Assembly: GCA_947846985.1 (NCBI GenBank) | Contig: CANTUZ010000011.1 | Span: 33,103,589 to 33,167,588 of the forward strand | Origin: Fratercula arctica | Taxonomy: Eukaryota; Chordata; Aves; Charadriiformes; Alcidae | DNA: 64,000 nt | Direction: 5' to 3' | Part shown: one piece after another, positions 37,911 through 51,000 of the stretch | Layout of the letters: every line of letters starts with the position of its first letter | Position numbering within the stretch: the stretch's first letter is position 1 | Position numbers and translations under genes: made by a program | Notes under the pieces: model-generated | What the model saw: the letters and a program-made list of their open reading frames with translations, nothing else | Databases searched by the model: none | Told to the model about the DNA's origin: nothing

Positions 37911-38884
37911 CGGCCAACCCAGCGCTTCCCGGGACGGCTCAAGGGCAGGGCTGGGTTATTTGTCCGGGTTTGTGTACTCAGCAGGCTGCTTTGAGGCTTT
38001 TCTCCCTCCGAGACGCCTTCAATTAAAGGTCTGAATAGCAGAAGAGCGGGAATTAAAAACATCTTTGCAAGTCTTTCAGAGGTTTAAATTTCCATAACAT
38101 GAAAAATAGTTTAGGAAGGCGAGGGGAAAAATCTACTCCCCACCCCACCCCCCCCCATCACACTTTTTTATCAGCATTCCTGCTAACAGGGGAATTACAA
38201 GATTAGGAGTTAATGTAAAGCGGAGCCCGGTAGGAAGCAGGACGGAAGCGGCGTGGGCAGAGCTGCCAGCGGCTGCGAGCGCAGGTCCAGGAGGCTCCTA
38301 GCCCCTGGGCTAGTCAGCAGCACCCAGCACGGGGAGGGGAACGGGCCAGGGCCAGAACCTCCCTTAAACGTTAACACATAGTTGTGGGATAGTCCGGCAG
38401 CAACGTCTCATAAAACACTGGGGACAGACTGGTGAAAGAAAAAGATTTTATGTTTAAAAAAAAATAAAATTAAATTAAAAAAATCATAAAACCTGCATGC
38501 TGAGCTCTTAAAAGTGCCCTAAATTTTCATTGCCCATATCATTGCAAGGAGGACAAGACAGAGTGCCTCAATATTCATGCAACCCCTGTTAGTTTGTTTT
38601 GGTTTGGTTTTGTTTTGGTGGTTTTTTTTGTTAAACTAACATGGAAACGTGCCTATTTGTGTACAAAGTTCACTCCTGTGCCTGCTTTGCTGATCGCGGA
38701 GCCTTGCAATAGCTGGGCTGGCAGCGCAGGGAAGCGTGTCCCGGGCTGCCTGCGCAGGTATAACACCTTGGCCAACCCACCGAAACCGCTCCTCGCTGCG
38801 CCCCACACCTTCATCCGCCACCCACTGCAGGGGTGCCAGCGCCTGACGAGCCCCATCCCTCCCCAGAGCAGCTCAGCCTCCAGG

Positions 38885-39044
38885 ATGGCTCTGCTGGAGA
38901 CCGGCAAGTACTCGCAGGGCTCGGCCCCCGGCGGCGTGAATCCCGACCTGGTCGGCGAGAGGCAAACGGCCTCCTTCAGCGTGGAAAAACTCACGGCCTG
39001 GCTGGACGGCGGCGTGGAGCAGACTCGGCTGCGGAGGGCGGTGG
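38885..39044 (+). CDS. ACOX2: ACOX2 coding exon 1 (residues 1-54)
   Basis: The exon opens at 38,867 after CCATCCCTCCCCAG. It runs from the start codon to ...TRLRRAV and one base of the next codon, with donor G|GTGAGT. The N-terminal 25 residues are not conserved with human; [13 protein letters not shown] aligns to the human FDVERLTNILDGG. Confidence 0.9.
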
Positions 39045-42000
39045 GTGAGTGAGCCCCGCGGGCTGGTACGGGGCATGGCTTCGTGCCCGCTGCTTCTGCT
39101 CCACCTTGGGATGGTGGGGTCTGTGCTCCCAGGTATTGCCTGATCACCCCCTCTCTTAAAAAAGCGGGAGCGTGGAGTCACTGCTAAGTGTAAATCAACA
39201 CGACTCCTCCGCAGCCACTCCCGTGGTCTGAAGCTTTTCCCCCTCCCTGCTCCCATCCCCAGCACTTCTGGCGAGACTGGTTAAACTGGAATACAAGGGC
39301 CGAGGGTCACACGGGAGGGCATCTCTGTGCGAGGGGGATGCGGGCAGGGGCTAGCGCTGCTGCGCAGGGATGCACGAACCCCAGCCAACCCCCCCCCCAC
39401 CCCCCCTCCCTGGCACATCGGGCTCATCCAGGTGGGGAATTGCTCCTGTGGGTTGGCTCCGCCAGGCTGAGCTGCCCTCACTTGTGCTGGGCGTGCCGAA
39501 AAATGACTGTGAGCTCAGAAGGAGCAGAGGAAAACAAAAACAGAAAAGCTTTTTGTCCCTGTAACTACCCCCTTGTGATACACCTATCAAATGAAAACGG
39601 CACAGGCCACTGGGATTGGCACGCTTCACGTGCAACTGGAGTTCAGTACAACCTTAAACATGAAGGGACTCAAAGGTTTCAAGGCAAAAAGGGAGCAGCA
39701 GGAGTGTTCAGGCTGACACAGAAAGAGCAAACCCAAGAGTCGCTTTGCAACACTGCGATGGGCTGATAAAATCCCGAATTGAAGCGCAGGCGCCGAGTGG
39801 GACACCCGGCATCTCCAGCCGTTAGCCACCCTCCGGGCAAAACCCGGCTAACCACGGCTCGTGCTGCCGTCACAGCAGCAACACGGCATGGGAACAGCAG
39901 ATAGAGACAGAGGGGCCCATGGCACTTTCTGTCTCAGGCACAAAGTCACCTCCAATGTCCCGACCAGGTACAGTGCCTTACCCTGCAGGGTCACTGCTTC
40001 CACTCAACGGAGCCCACTCGCTTCCCTTCCCCTTCCCTCCTCCTTCCCCAAACCCACCTCTTCTCAGAGTTAGGCACAACAGCCATCAGAGCCAGCGCTG
40101 GCGGGAGAAGACCTGCCCGCAGTCACCCTAAAAAGTCACAGCATGGGTACCCATGACCCCAGCCCTGCCCGCTCCTCCCCAGCCCCGGGAGAACCAACTC
40201 TTCCGTGTTGCTTTGCAGTCGAAGCTATCGAACGCGACCCTGTATTTAGCAGAGAGAATCAGTATTTCCAGAGCCAGAATGAGAGGTACGAAGAAGCAGT
40301 CAGAAAGGCTGTTCACCTCCAGAAAAAGATGCACGAGATGGGATGGAGTCAGGACGGACCTGAATCTAAGTACATTTACAGGTGATTTTTATTTTATTTT
40401 TTAACTGTACAACTAATTTTTTTGTTAAAAGATTTGTATGCCAACAAGAAACGGCTTTAGTAAAGGCTGGGAAAGGCCAACAGTTGACAGATAAGGTTTT
40501 GATACAAACGTGCTGCAGGTTTTTACTTTAGCAGCACGCTCGGGAAAAGGGAAAAAATGATGATACACGGCAGGGAACTTCTCAAAGAGCAGCACAGGGG
40601 TACGGCGGGATAGATCACAGCACTTCACATCCCCAGCGTGGTATTTCCACTTCAGCAAACTCCTTACCTGTGCTACAGCTCTCACGCTCCTATACGTTTT
40701 GAAATGTATAATGGGATGGTGCTGTTGCAGTTATGTTACTGACTTCCAGATAAATTAGAGAAAATTTCATTTTTTATCTAGAAAACCCATATTGTATTAA
40801 AAAAAAAAAAAAAGAAAGAAAGAAAACAACTTCATTTGTAGGACTGGAACAAAATATTTTTCACAATCCTCTGCTTAAAAAAAAACTTAACACTTTGCAT
40901 GGGGTTGAGCTCCACATTTTAATTGCTTGCGCCTCCTTCTTTCCCCCCTTTGCTAAATAGAAGTGCCCAGCGCACACTGTCCGTTTTGAGGGTTCCACGC
41001 CCAGTAAGAAGGTGCAAGTTCAAAAGCATCATTCAAAAAGGCAACGCCAGCACCTTACAAATCACTGCTGACACTCAAAGTCACTTTCCAATATTTCGTC
41101 ATATGAAAGATTATAGATTTTTTTTTTACGCCAAGCTCTTTACCACCTACAGCGAGTGGGCCTGCTAAAGGGGGAAACCTCCCATCGGGAGCTCTTGGAC
41201 CCGATCGTTATATTCCCAATAAAAAGCAGCTCTGCACTCCTCCCTCGGATGGAAAAAAAAAAAAAAAAGATCCCAGCAGATTTTAAAAGCCTGGCAAAAC
41301 TCAACGCCTCTCCCACCTGGCGTTGCGTTTATCAGGCCCCCCATCGCCACGGGCTCCGTGGGGGCCAGCCCGCACAGCTCTGCCTGCTGAAACCCCCCAG
41401 GGGAGCACCAGGCCCTCACTGACCAAGTCCTGGTGCCTCCTGCCGCCAGACACAGCAAATCACTTGCACACATTTAAAAGCCAGCTTTTTAAAATCACAG
41501 ATAAAGTAACATTACTTCTGTATGGGCTGCCAAGGGTTCATTACATCTTTCTGTGTTAAAGCAATTTCCCTTTAGCTTTTTTGTTCATATTTCCCCACAC
41601 ACACACACACACGCTTTTTCACAGTATGACCGATTCACTCTCAGGGCCGGTGTAAAAGAAAGGGCACGGTCATTTGTTAGAAATGAAAGGTAGCTATCTG
41701 GAATGAGATGCTCGCTAGAGCACCGCAGCAAAGCAACATGCTAACAGCCAGGCCAAGCTCCCGAGAACAGCACGGCCACTTATTTTTAAGTGAGAGAGAA
41801 CATGTACTTGTACCTGTGAGGGGATTCAACCATATTCTGAGGAATCTCAGGACCATCTTCCTCATATTTTCTTAGGATTTCTCGCACAAACACACACACA
41901 CACACACAAAAAAACCCCAACTTATAACAAATTGAGTTTCTGATTTGCACCACGGAAAGCGGTGTCCCCAAGTTCCCACACACAGCTTCTGGAATAGCGC

Positions 42001-45000
42001 TTTTGGGGATGTATGCAGCCCTATCAGCTGGTGGTGGCAAGGAACCTGACCAGACAATAAACCAGGTTACAAGGATGTATTTGAATTTTTCCCTAAGGAA
42101 AAAAACATCTCAAGTGATGCCAAATCTCCATGCACCCCGGTGTTGTTCACTGGCAGTGACTGACAGCAAACACCCAGGGAATAGTACAGCAACAAACCCA
42201 ACGTACCGAGGCATTTCCCCAGAATGGGAAGGTCCAGGAAGTCCAGGTCTCAGCTGCCTACATACATAATTATGTCTAATGTGCCCCACACTGAATTGCC
42301 AGAGTTTGGGGGGTTTAGAGTAGGGTGGTGGGTTTTTGGTTTTTTTTTTTTTTTCAGCTGAGCCTTAAAATGTGACTTAAATAATCAGGAAAAAAATAAA
42401 ACAACTATGAAGCGAAATAAAGAAACGAAGGGCTCACACGCTATCAGAGCTCCAGGAGCTTTGGAGCTGGGCTATGTTTTTAGGAGCTCAGCATCTGCTA
42501 CTCAGAACAGATAATTGCTCCACAAGCAAGTGAAATAATGAGCTAGCAACACTTAAGCAAACTATGTTACGAAAGAAGGAATAAAAGCAGCTTGGAAGAG
42601 CACTTTTCCTGCAATACTGTGTTGACACTGGGTGTTGGGTAGGGTATGACAACACAGAAATCAAAAGGCAGCAGGTGGTACTGTCTGGTGACCGCCACAG
42701 TGTCACTGACTCATTCATCGCAGCCCTGGAACTTCATCCATGTAAAAATACCCCTTGTGCCTTCTCCGCAGGGCAGTGGCAGGAGACATCGCGTTTCTCC
42801 TTCATCGCATCTTCATGAAAAGTATTTCGATGCTGGGCTCCGATGAACAGGTTGCCAAGTGGATTCCTCTCGCCTCCCAGTATCAGCTCATTGGAAGCTA
42901 TGCCCAGACTGAACTGGGGCACGGTAAGGCTGCAAAGAAAACACAGTGTTTCCGTAGGATGAGAGACTCTGGCCCAGATTCTCAGGGGAATTGGAGTTCA
43001 AGCTGTCCACACTTCAGTGGGGCAGGGGTGGCCGGGAGGAAAAATGCCACCTGTGCATTAGAGGTTGATGTCCTCAGCGTTCCTCTGCAAGCTGGAGATG
43101 TGCTGGCTTTGGTTTTGCTCATGTGTAAAAAAATAACAAGCGAGGGTGAAAGCTCATGGTTAGACAGCAGGCAGTCACCATCGGTGGAGGGGATGAGCCA
43201 GGCAGTTTGCCTGAGTTGATGGCTGTCACCATGAACCAGGCAGCTTGCCTGAGCACCATGTGGCTCAAGAGATCTTTGCAGATGGTGTGGGGTCGCTGGG
43301 AGCACGGTCCCATGGTTCTCATCAGGAGAGTCAACCACAAAACCCTGGTAATACCAGCCTGCAGGGATCTTCCACTCTCTCCATCTTTGTGATACACCAG
43401 GATAGATAGATTTTTTTTTTTTCTTTTTTTTTTTTAAAGGAACTTATCTTCAGGGTTTAGAAACGACAGCAGTCTTTGATGTCACTGCACAGGAGTTTAT
43501 ACTGAACACACCAAAGATCTCTGCCATGAAGTGGTGGCCTGGAGACAGTAAGTACCACAAAAAATATTTTGGTTTTCCTAATTTGGCTTCTACAGTTACT
43601 CAGTCTGCCCTGCTCAAGCTCTGTGTTTGAGGGCCCAGGAGTTAGCAGAGGACTTCAGTAAGAGATGCACACATCAACAGCCATGGAACTGCCTGCTCTC
43701 TTGGCACTGCGTGAACTTTAACTACTTAGTCTTTCTCATCTGCTGATGCAAACTGTTTATCCAAGCCTCGTGGGCAGCAACAGAGGTAGAAGGATGATGC
43801 AGCTTCTGAGAGCCAAGAGCAGGCTCAGAGCACAGATTTAGGCAATCTCCAGCATCCAGCATCTGTGGATCACGCCTATGCTGACCCCACGCTGACCCAT
43901 AGACCAAACACACAATTAGCACTGACTGCTGTTAACAGTGGAAGTGTTTGTGATGGAATGGGGCTGTTTTTCTTCTTGCAGTGGGAAGGTCAGCAACCCA
44001 CACAGTGGTCTTTGCCCAGCTGTACATCCACGGGAAGTGCTACGGCATACATCCCTTCATCGTGCAGATACGCAGCCTTCAGGACCATTCACTCTGCCCA
44101 GGTAAGCGACCCCGGACATCCCAGCACTTGCGCAGGTGCTCTGCCTATTTTACACTTAAATGTAGTCTAAAACATTGGGCCCAGGGAGAGAGTTATAATT
44201 GCCAAAACCAAACCAAGACAGATACACAAGGCATAGGTTATCATTAACCCCAACCTTTTTATCTAAAGGAAGATTTAACGGCATGTCGGGCATATCCAGA
44301 CCAAGCCACCTTCTTACCCAGAAGCCTGGGCTGCTCTGACCCTCTCTGCATTAACACCTCAGTTCTGACCCAGGCAAACAGACGGATCACTGAAACAAAC
44401 CACCACAAGGCATTCGAATGCCTGTTTCGTCCCCTCAGGCAAGATCACCCACGCTGGGGAAGAAGCAGAGCTGAACGTGCCCTTCCTTTGACGTCCCTGG
44501 CCTGACACAAAATGGGGAGAAAAAGGTTCAAGTGGAAGTAAGCAGGCTACGTTTTCTCCCGCTGCAGGCATAATTGCAGGAGACATCGGTCCCAAAATGA
44601 ATTTTGAGCACATCGACAACGGGTACCTCATGCTGCAGAACGTGCGTGTCCCCAGGGAGAACATGCTGAACAAGTTTTGCGAGGTATGTACAGAGCCACA
44701 TCACAGACTCGCCCCTCAGACTCTCATTGCACAGACAGAGAGACAACAGGGACCTGCCTAAATTTAGGACAGAAATCTTCCTTTGAGGCGTCTGCAAGTC
44801 TCTGTGATTTTATCAAGGGCAGAAGTTCCCTGAACCCTAAATGAAACTCCGTGACAGGAATTCCACGTTCAGAGGCTGGGGATCACGGGGCAGGCAGAAC
44901 CCATCTGCGCCAGAAGCAGTAAGAGTTTGTCTCTTCAAATGGATGTGTTTTATCCATCAAACATAAAAATACTTAGTTTTGCATTCAGTGAAGGATTTTG

Positions 45001-48000
45001 ACATCCGTTTTATTCTACACGTAGAGATTGCACAACCATCCTGGTACTGAAGTATTGACAAAGGTGGCGTCTAACATCCTTTCTCTTCTCTAGGTTCAAC
45101 CAGATGGCACCTATGTAAGACGGGGGTCACAGAAGATCAATTATTTCACAATGACTTCAGTGCGCATTTCCCTCATTTCAAGCGAAGCTGTAACACCTCT
45201 AATGAAAGCTTGCACCATTGCCATCCGATACTCCGCGGTTCGCCGGCAGTCCAAGTTAAAGCCTGGGTAATGCCACGCAAGTCTGCAGTGGTGGGAAGGG
45301 GACCATACCCCATGTTGCCCCGCACCAGTCGTATTTCTGCTTTTCATCTTATCTTTGAGCGCATCACTGGCTTATTTCCTGGCCCAGGTTACAAACATTT
45401 TACAAACATGCTTCCCCATTATTTACATTAACGAGCTCCAGTCAAAGTACAAGAGAATGTTTACAGTTCTTTCTGAGATAAGTTTCATAGTTTGAATAGC
45501 TCAGCGGTTCACACAGGCAATTTATTTTTCTTGTAACTGGCCTTCCTGTGTAACCCCATAACTCAGCAGAACCCAGACAAAGCGGACAAGTTACTAAATT
45601 CTTATTCCACAGCATCCTGCTAGTGGGTGCGACATTAAAATACCTTCCAACATCCATGATTCCAATATCCAGACTTTACAACGCTGAATTTTATTAGTCT
45701 GGTAAGAATCCCTGTAATTTTTAAATGGCTATTTTCATTTGAATGGATTTCAAAAATTTCCACTTAAATCGTCTTTCAACAGCAAGAAGATCCTAACGAG
45801 AAGGTGGTTTGGTTCAAACACAAACCAAACACAAGAGCACAGCATGCCGGACTATTGCAATAACCAATTCCATCATTTGAAGTCCTAAGTGTACTAACCA
45901 CAGCAAAAGTGGTAAAGAACATCCAAAAAAAAAAAGGAAGCTCAGAAATAAAGTAATTTAGACTCAAATATTTTCAGATAAACTTATCTACACCCAGGGC
46001 CACAAAGATGCACTTTGAAAAGCCAAAGTTTTTCAGGGTGCAGTGCCACCGTCTCCCCTCTAACACCTAGCAACTTGCTGTCCTTGAAGGCTTCGTCCTC
46101 GTCATCTCCCGCAGTCCCTGTTCCGCCTCTGTACTGAGCCTTTTCCACTCTCTTAGGCTGGTTCACCAAAGCAGCAGAAAAATTACTTTTTTTCCTAGTT
46201 GGGCTTGTTTCTCTCTCAGCTTAGCAAGCTGGGCAGATTTGCTGCCACGACATCAGCTCGGTTCCGTTCACATACCGCCTCTTGGTAATGAAAAATGCCG
46301 TTTTTCATCACGCGGTAGGTAAACTTAACAGCAGCTATGCCTGTGTCCGCACTTGCCCTACTTCATTACCGGTCTTCCAACAGGGAACAAGAAGCAAAAA
46401 TCCTTGACTACCAGACCCAGCAAGAGAAACTGCTGCCCCAGCTGGCAGCAGCCTACGCCTTTCATTTCATCGACGACTACCTGCAGGAGCAGTTCGACAG
46501 GGGGTACAGAGAGATCCAGAGGAAGAACTTTGACATGCTGCCGGAGGTGAGCTGCAGCGGGATTAGCTCATACAGCACTTCTCATCCCTAAGTATCAAAG
46601 TATTTTAGCCAACTGGCCAAGCGTTCCTCTCACCATTAGATAACTGGAAAAAGAGGAAGCACTAAGAGACCAAACGGCGTGTCCCAGGTCCACAACCAGT
46701 CAACAACAGCCTTTCCCTTTACCGCCCCCAATTTTTCATTTTGGGAACTATTGCAGAGTGAAAAGTCCTTGAAAAAGCATGTACATTTGATAAAAACCTC
46801 ATTCCAAGTAGCTGGTGGCACAGAACGTTATTTCACAACTTCACCTACAAATGCACACGCAAATATTCGCTTCTGAGCCAAAACCAAAAATGTGACTTTT
46901 TAGATAGAACAAAGATTTTGCAACTGGAAGCCTGAAATGAAAGCACGCTCTGAACGAGGGCGGCCAAAGCTGCTGCTGGTTGAGAGAAACCCAAAAATGC
47001 ATAAACTGACCACAGTGTGCCCAGCACCTGGGGGTGCAGCATCCCAGGCAGAAACCGAAGGCTGGGTTGAGGGAGCTGGGGGCTACTCCAGGACGGAAGG
47101 GAGGATGTGGCAGGGATTTCACGCACAGAAATTGCAAAAAAATTCAACAAGGAAACTTATTCTGAGGATTTCTTTAGAGCACTTTCGCCATTAAGCCTTT
47201 ACCTTTTATTTATTTATTTATTTTTAAACAGCTCCATGCACTTTCTTCGGGCTTTAAAGCCATGGTTACTCAGTATTGCACTTCAGGAGTGGAGATCTGC
47301 CTCCGGGCATGCGGGGGACACGGTTATTCCTTGCTGAGCGGACTCCCTTCCTTGTACACTAAAATAATTGCCTCTTGTATTTATGAAGGGGAAAACACCA
47401 TTTTGCTCCTGCAAACTGCCAGGTAACAATGCAAATCTGTTCATCTAAAAGCCTGTCCCCTCATTTATTCAACCTATACCACTTCTTCTCCAAAACCAGT
47501 AAAACCAGCTACTCCTTTCTCACAGCGCCTTCTAAAAATACAGCTCAGGACATAAACTATTCATGTCTTCTGTCTAACAGGCGTGGAGGTGTGTGGGAAT
47601 CGGATTATCTCTTCTATTTTTGGTTTGGGGACATACGCAGGTGCTGTTCTGCATAACCTCATTTTCCTCTTTGTCTAGTAGCGCAGCAAAAGCATTGCTA
47701 TACAAGTTTTACGGATTATTTTTTAGGCAACCGATGTAACGCAATATTGGTAGTGAGGTTGATTCAGAGAAGGCAAAGTTGTTGGATACTGAAAGCGGAT
47801 GAGTCATGCTCCAAGAACACCACTTTCCTCCAAACACACAGACCGATGATTACCCAGAGTAGATGAAATACGGGGGAAAGAAACCACAGCTGTTTGAACT
47901 TTTAATAATGTGCGTTTTTACTAGAAGGAGAGAACCAGTACACTTCCCAGGGACAGAGGTGCTGCCACGTAGCTGTGTGCTTGCACGCAGACGCCTCTGC

Positions 48001-51000
48001 GCTCGTTACTGACTCCTGCAAGACCGATAGCAAGGTCAAGAGAAATGCTGTAACTTTTTGCTTCTAGACCTGGTCAGCCTAGGTCACAGCAGGAGTGCCA
48101 AAAAAAATAAGGGAGTGGGGAATGCTCCTTGGACACGTGTTTAGCTCTAAGAAAGGGTCTCACGTTTGTTACCATAATGTGTGTGCTGGGAACCAGCGGG
48201 CAAGACCAAACCACCGGTAAGGCTCCCAGAGCGTTACGACTCAGGCTGCAAAGTTGATAATGTATCTCATCACCACGCTGCTGAGACTGCTAATAGCCAC
48301 AGCAAGTTTCTTCCGAAAAATTAATCGCTACAGATCGCTGTAGCATTAAATACAGCGGACAGGCTGCCCCTGAGACCCATCACAGATCAGGTTACAGCGA
48401 ATAACATGCAAACCAAAAAGGTCGTTACTTGTTCAAGTCCATTCTGGACCACTGACAGGATGGGTCGCACATTGCTGCCCCTCACCCGAGCCTGCTTTAC
48501 TTTTTACACGAGCGTTTGCTGTGTGGGCATCACAACCATACCCTGCTCTTACTGTCACCCTCTCCCCAGGTTCCTGGTTAAGTCCTTCATGGCAGCCAGC
48601 ACTGGCCAGTCCGTTCCACCATCTGTCACTTATCTGGCTGCAGCGAAACCCAGGAAGTGTTCAGCCAGGAACAAGTTGGATTTTCTCAGTCCAGATATTT
48701 ACACTGAGGCCTATCAACACATGGCAGTCAGGTCAGTACGGAGGACGGGAGACGGGGTTTCTCTCTTTGGCATCAGAAATGTGTTAAGAGCTCAGCTTCT
48801 TCCTTGCTTTAAAGGGAGGTAAAATTAACATGTTACACAAGAATTGAGACCATCTGCTCCTGAAAGAGAAAAGGAAGACTCACACAGGATTAACAATCAT
48901 ATCAAATGTTCAATATGAAGCTTTCACATTCAAATCATCAGAAGTTTTTAAGCCACGTGCTACCTACTGTATTCCATAGAGTTGATTCTATACCAAGCTG
49001 ATGGCACCATTTAAGTAAATCCCAGACCACATCGCTGAGTTGCCATCCAGTAAAAGCTTTAGGCAACTGGACCCTGTGCAATTCTCTAGAGAAAGTTAAA
49101 GTTTCACATACCTGTGAAACTGATGTTTGTTTTCAATTAACACCACAGCAAACACAGAGCCTCTCGTTCTGCCTGTAGCCTTCCAACTACACATTCAACC
49201 ACTCAACGCAAATAAAAATGGGATCATGAGTGGTGTCATTAGTATTATGTGCACTTTTAGAGGTCATATAGGTGTCATCTCTGAAAAACAGGTAGAGAGA
49301 TAACCCTGCTGTCATTCAAATCAGCGTAGAGACAAACCCATTCTTCCGAAAGCTTCAGTGCCAATGGGAGCAGGATTTGGATCCCTGTGTAGAAAAGTAG
49401 AAACATAATGTAACATCTGTCCAATATTATCACTGCTTTATTTTGTTTTGCAAACTCTCCTTACACACGCACAACCCAAGGAAACTTAGCAGACCCTCTG
49501 GTAAACTCCCCTGGAAGCTGAGAAGGCAGAAATCCTTCAGTATCAGGGCGGTCTGGGTGCTTCTCCCGATTTGTACTTAGATCTTGCATAATCTACGTTG
49601 GCTCATACTGAGCGTAGATAACTTCAATTGTCAGAAATGCTGTTTTGCCATACAATCGCACACGAGTCTGAGTATGGGATGAGTGCGTGTGGGCTGCTAT
49701 ATTCATACGCAATATGCTTTTTCAATTTTCCAGACTCGTAAGCAGCACAGCAGCTAAACTGCAGGACTTGATTCAGTCTGGAGTCAAAAAGCACGATGCG
49801 TGGAACCAGTGCAGTGTGCAGCTGGCACAGGCTGCGAAGGTTAGCAAAATTTATCTGCTTATTTGACGTTTCTCTTTATGATACAATATGCAACAGAAAC
49901 GACACGATTAGCTTAACATCTCAGCGCTGTTTAGTGCTTTGCATTAGCATCTGAGGGACACCACAAAGACCAGGGCACCACTGTGGTCTGCATGGTGGAA
50001 AAATTGTAGTAAGAAGCAGTTCCTGATCTGAAGAATTTGTCATCTGAATAGGCCAGGTAGAAGAAGACCACAGGGAGTAGAAATGAGGGGGGAAAAAAAA
50101 CCCCAACATTCTCGGTTATGCTGCTACTACTAGCAGAATCAAACCTTCCATATCCTGCAAAAAGAACCCACCAGCTAACACTCATCTTTTTAAAAGAATC
50201 CAGCGTTTCTGTCTCCCAGAGGAAAGTCTCCCCACAGCCGCCCTACTGAAAGCCGGTGGAGTCACGGCAAGGGTGAAACGTGCCTGGTATTTCTTACATC
50301 TACGGCTCTCGCGAGGAAAGATAACTGCAGGGAAAACAATGACAAGCAGTGATAAGTGCAATGTTAATTACTACTGAAAGAAAAGTCAAAGTCAAATTAC
50401 TACGAGATTCAAAACCACCAACTCCCAGTTCACACGGATTAGGCAGGCAACCAGCATTCCCTCACCTCAAGTAGGATCAGGACAGCAGCATTTGCTCCCC
50501 ACAACAGGGGTTAGTTGGTACAGAACTAAGCAGAAAAGAAAGCAAGAGGGGTGAAAAGCCCTAAATTTAAATGAAAATCAAAACCACTGATACTTCAGTA
50601 CGTCAAAAAAATGAAATTCTTTTTTTAATATGCAATTAAGTGCAATTCCTCTGCAGTTATGGTGAGAGTCTTCCTTCCTTCCTTCACTGAGGAAAGGAAG
50701 ATTTTGAAACAGATCCACGGCTTATTTTAACTTCATTCAATTTTTAATGAAAAACATCTTGCTGCAATCTACCGTTCAGCCAGAGCCAACCCAAACTGAA
50801 ATGGACTTAGCAAGAAGCTCCTGACAGGGAAAAAGGGAGCCTACACATGCCAACTGCGCTGATACCATCGTGGGGATTTCATAGTAGGGAACAGCCCCCT
50901 TGTAGTCAGTCAATTAGAGGAAGTCCTTGATGAGTCAAAGTCTTTCTCAGCAACAGCCGAGATCCTTTCAAAACCATCGGAAGCATTGCTCCGCTCATAC

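Noticed and set aside
35788..38062. Minus-strand open frames of 428, 508 and 668 codons
   Set aside because: They cover the 49-bp minisatellite and the A/T tracts and run into the ACOX2 CpG island. All three frames give the same GASRETGDVPSALP-type peptides, so this is a stop-free repeat and not a gene.
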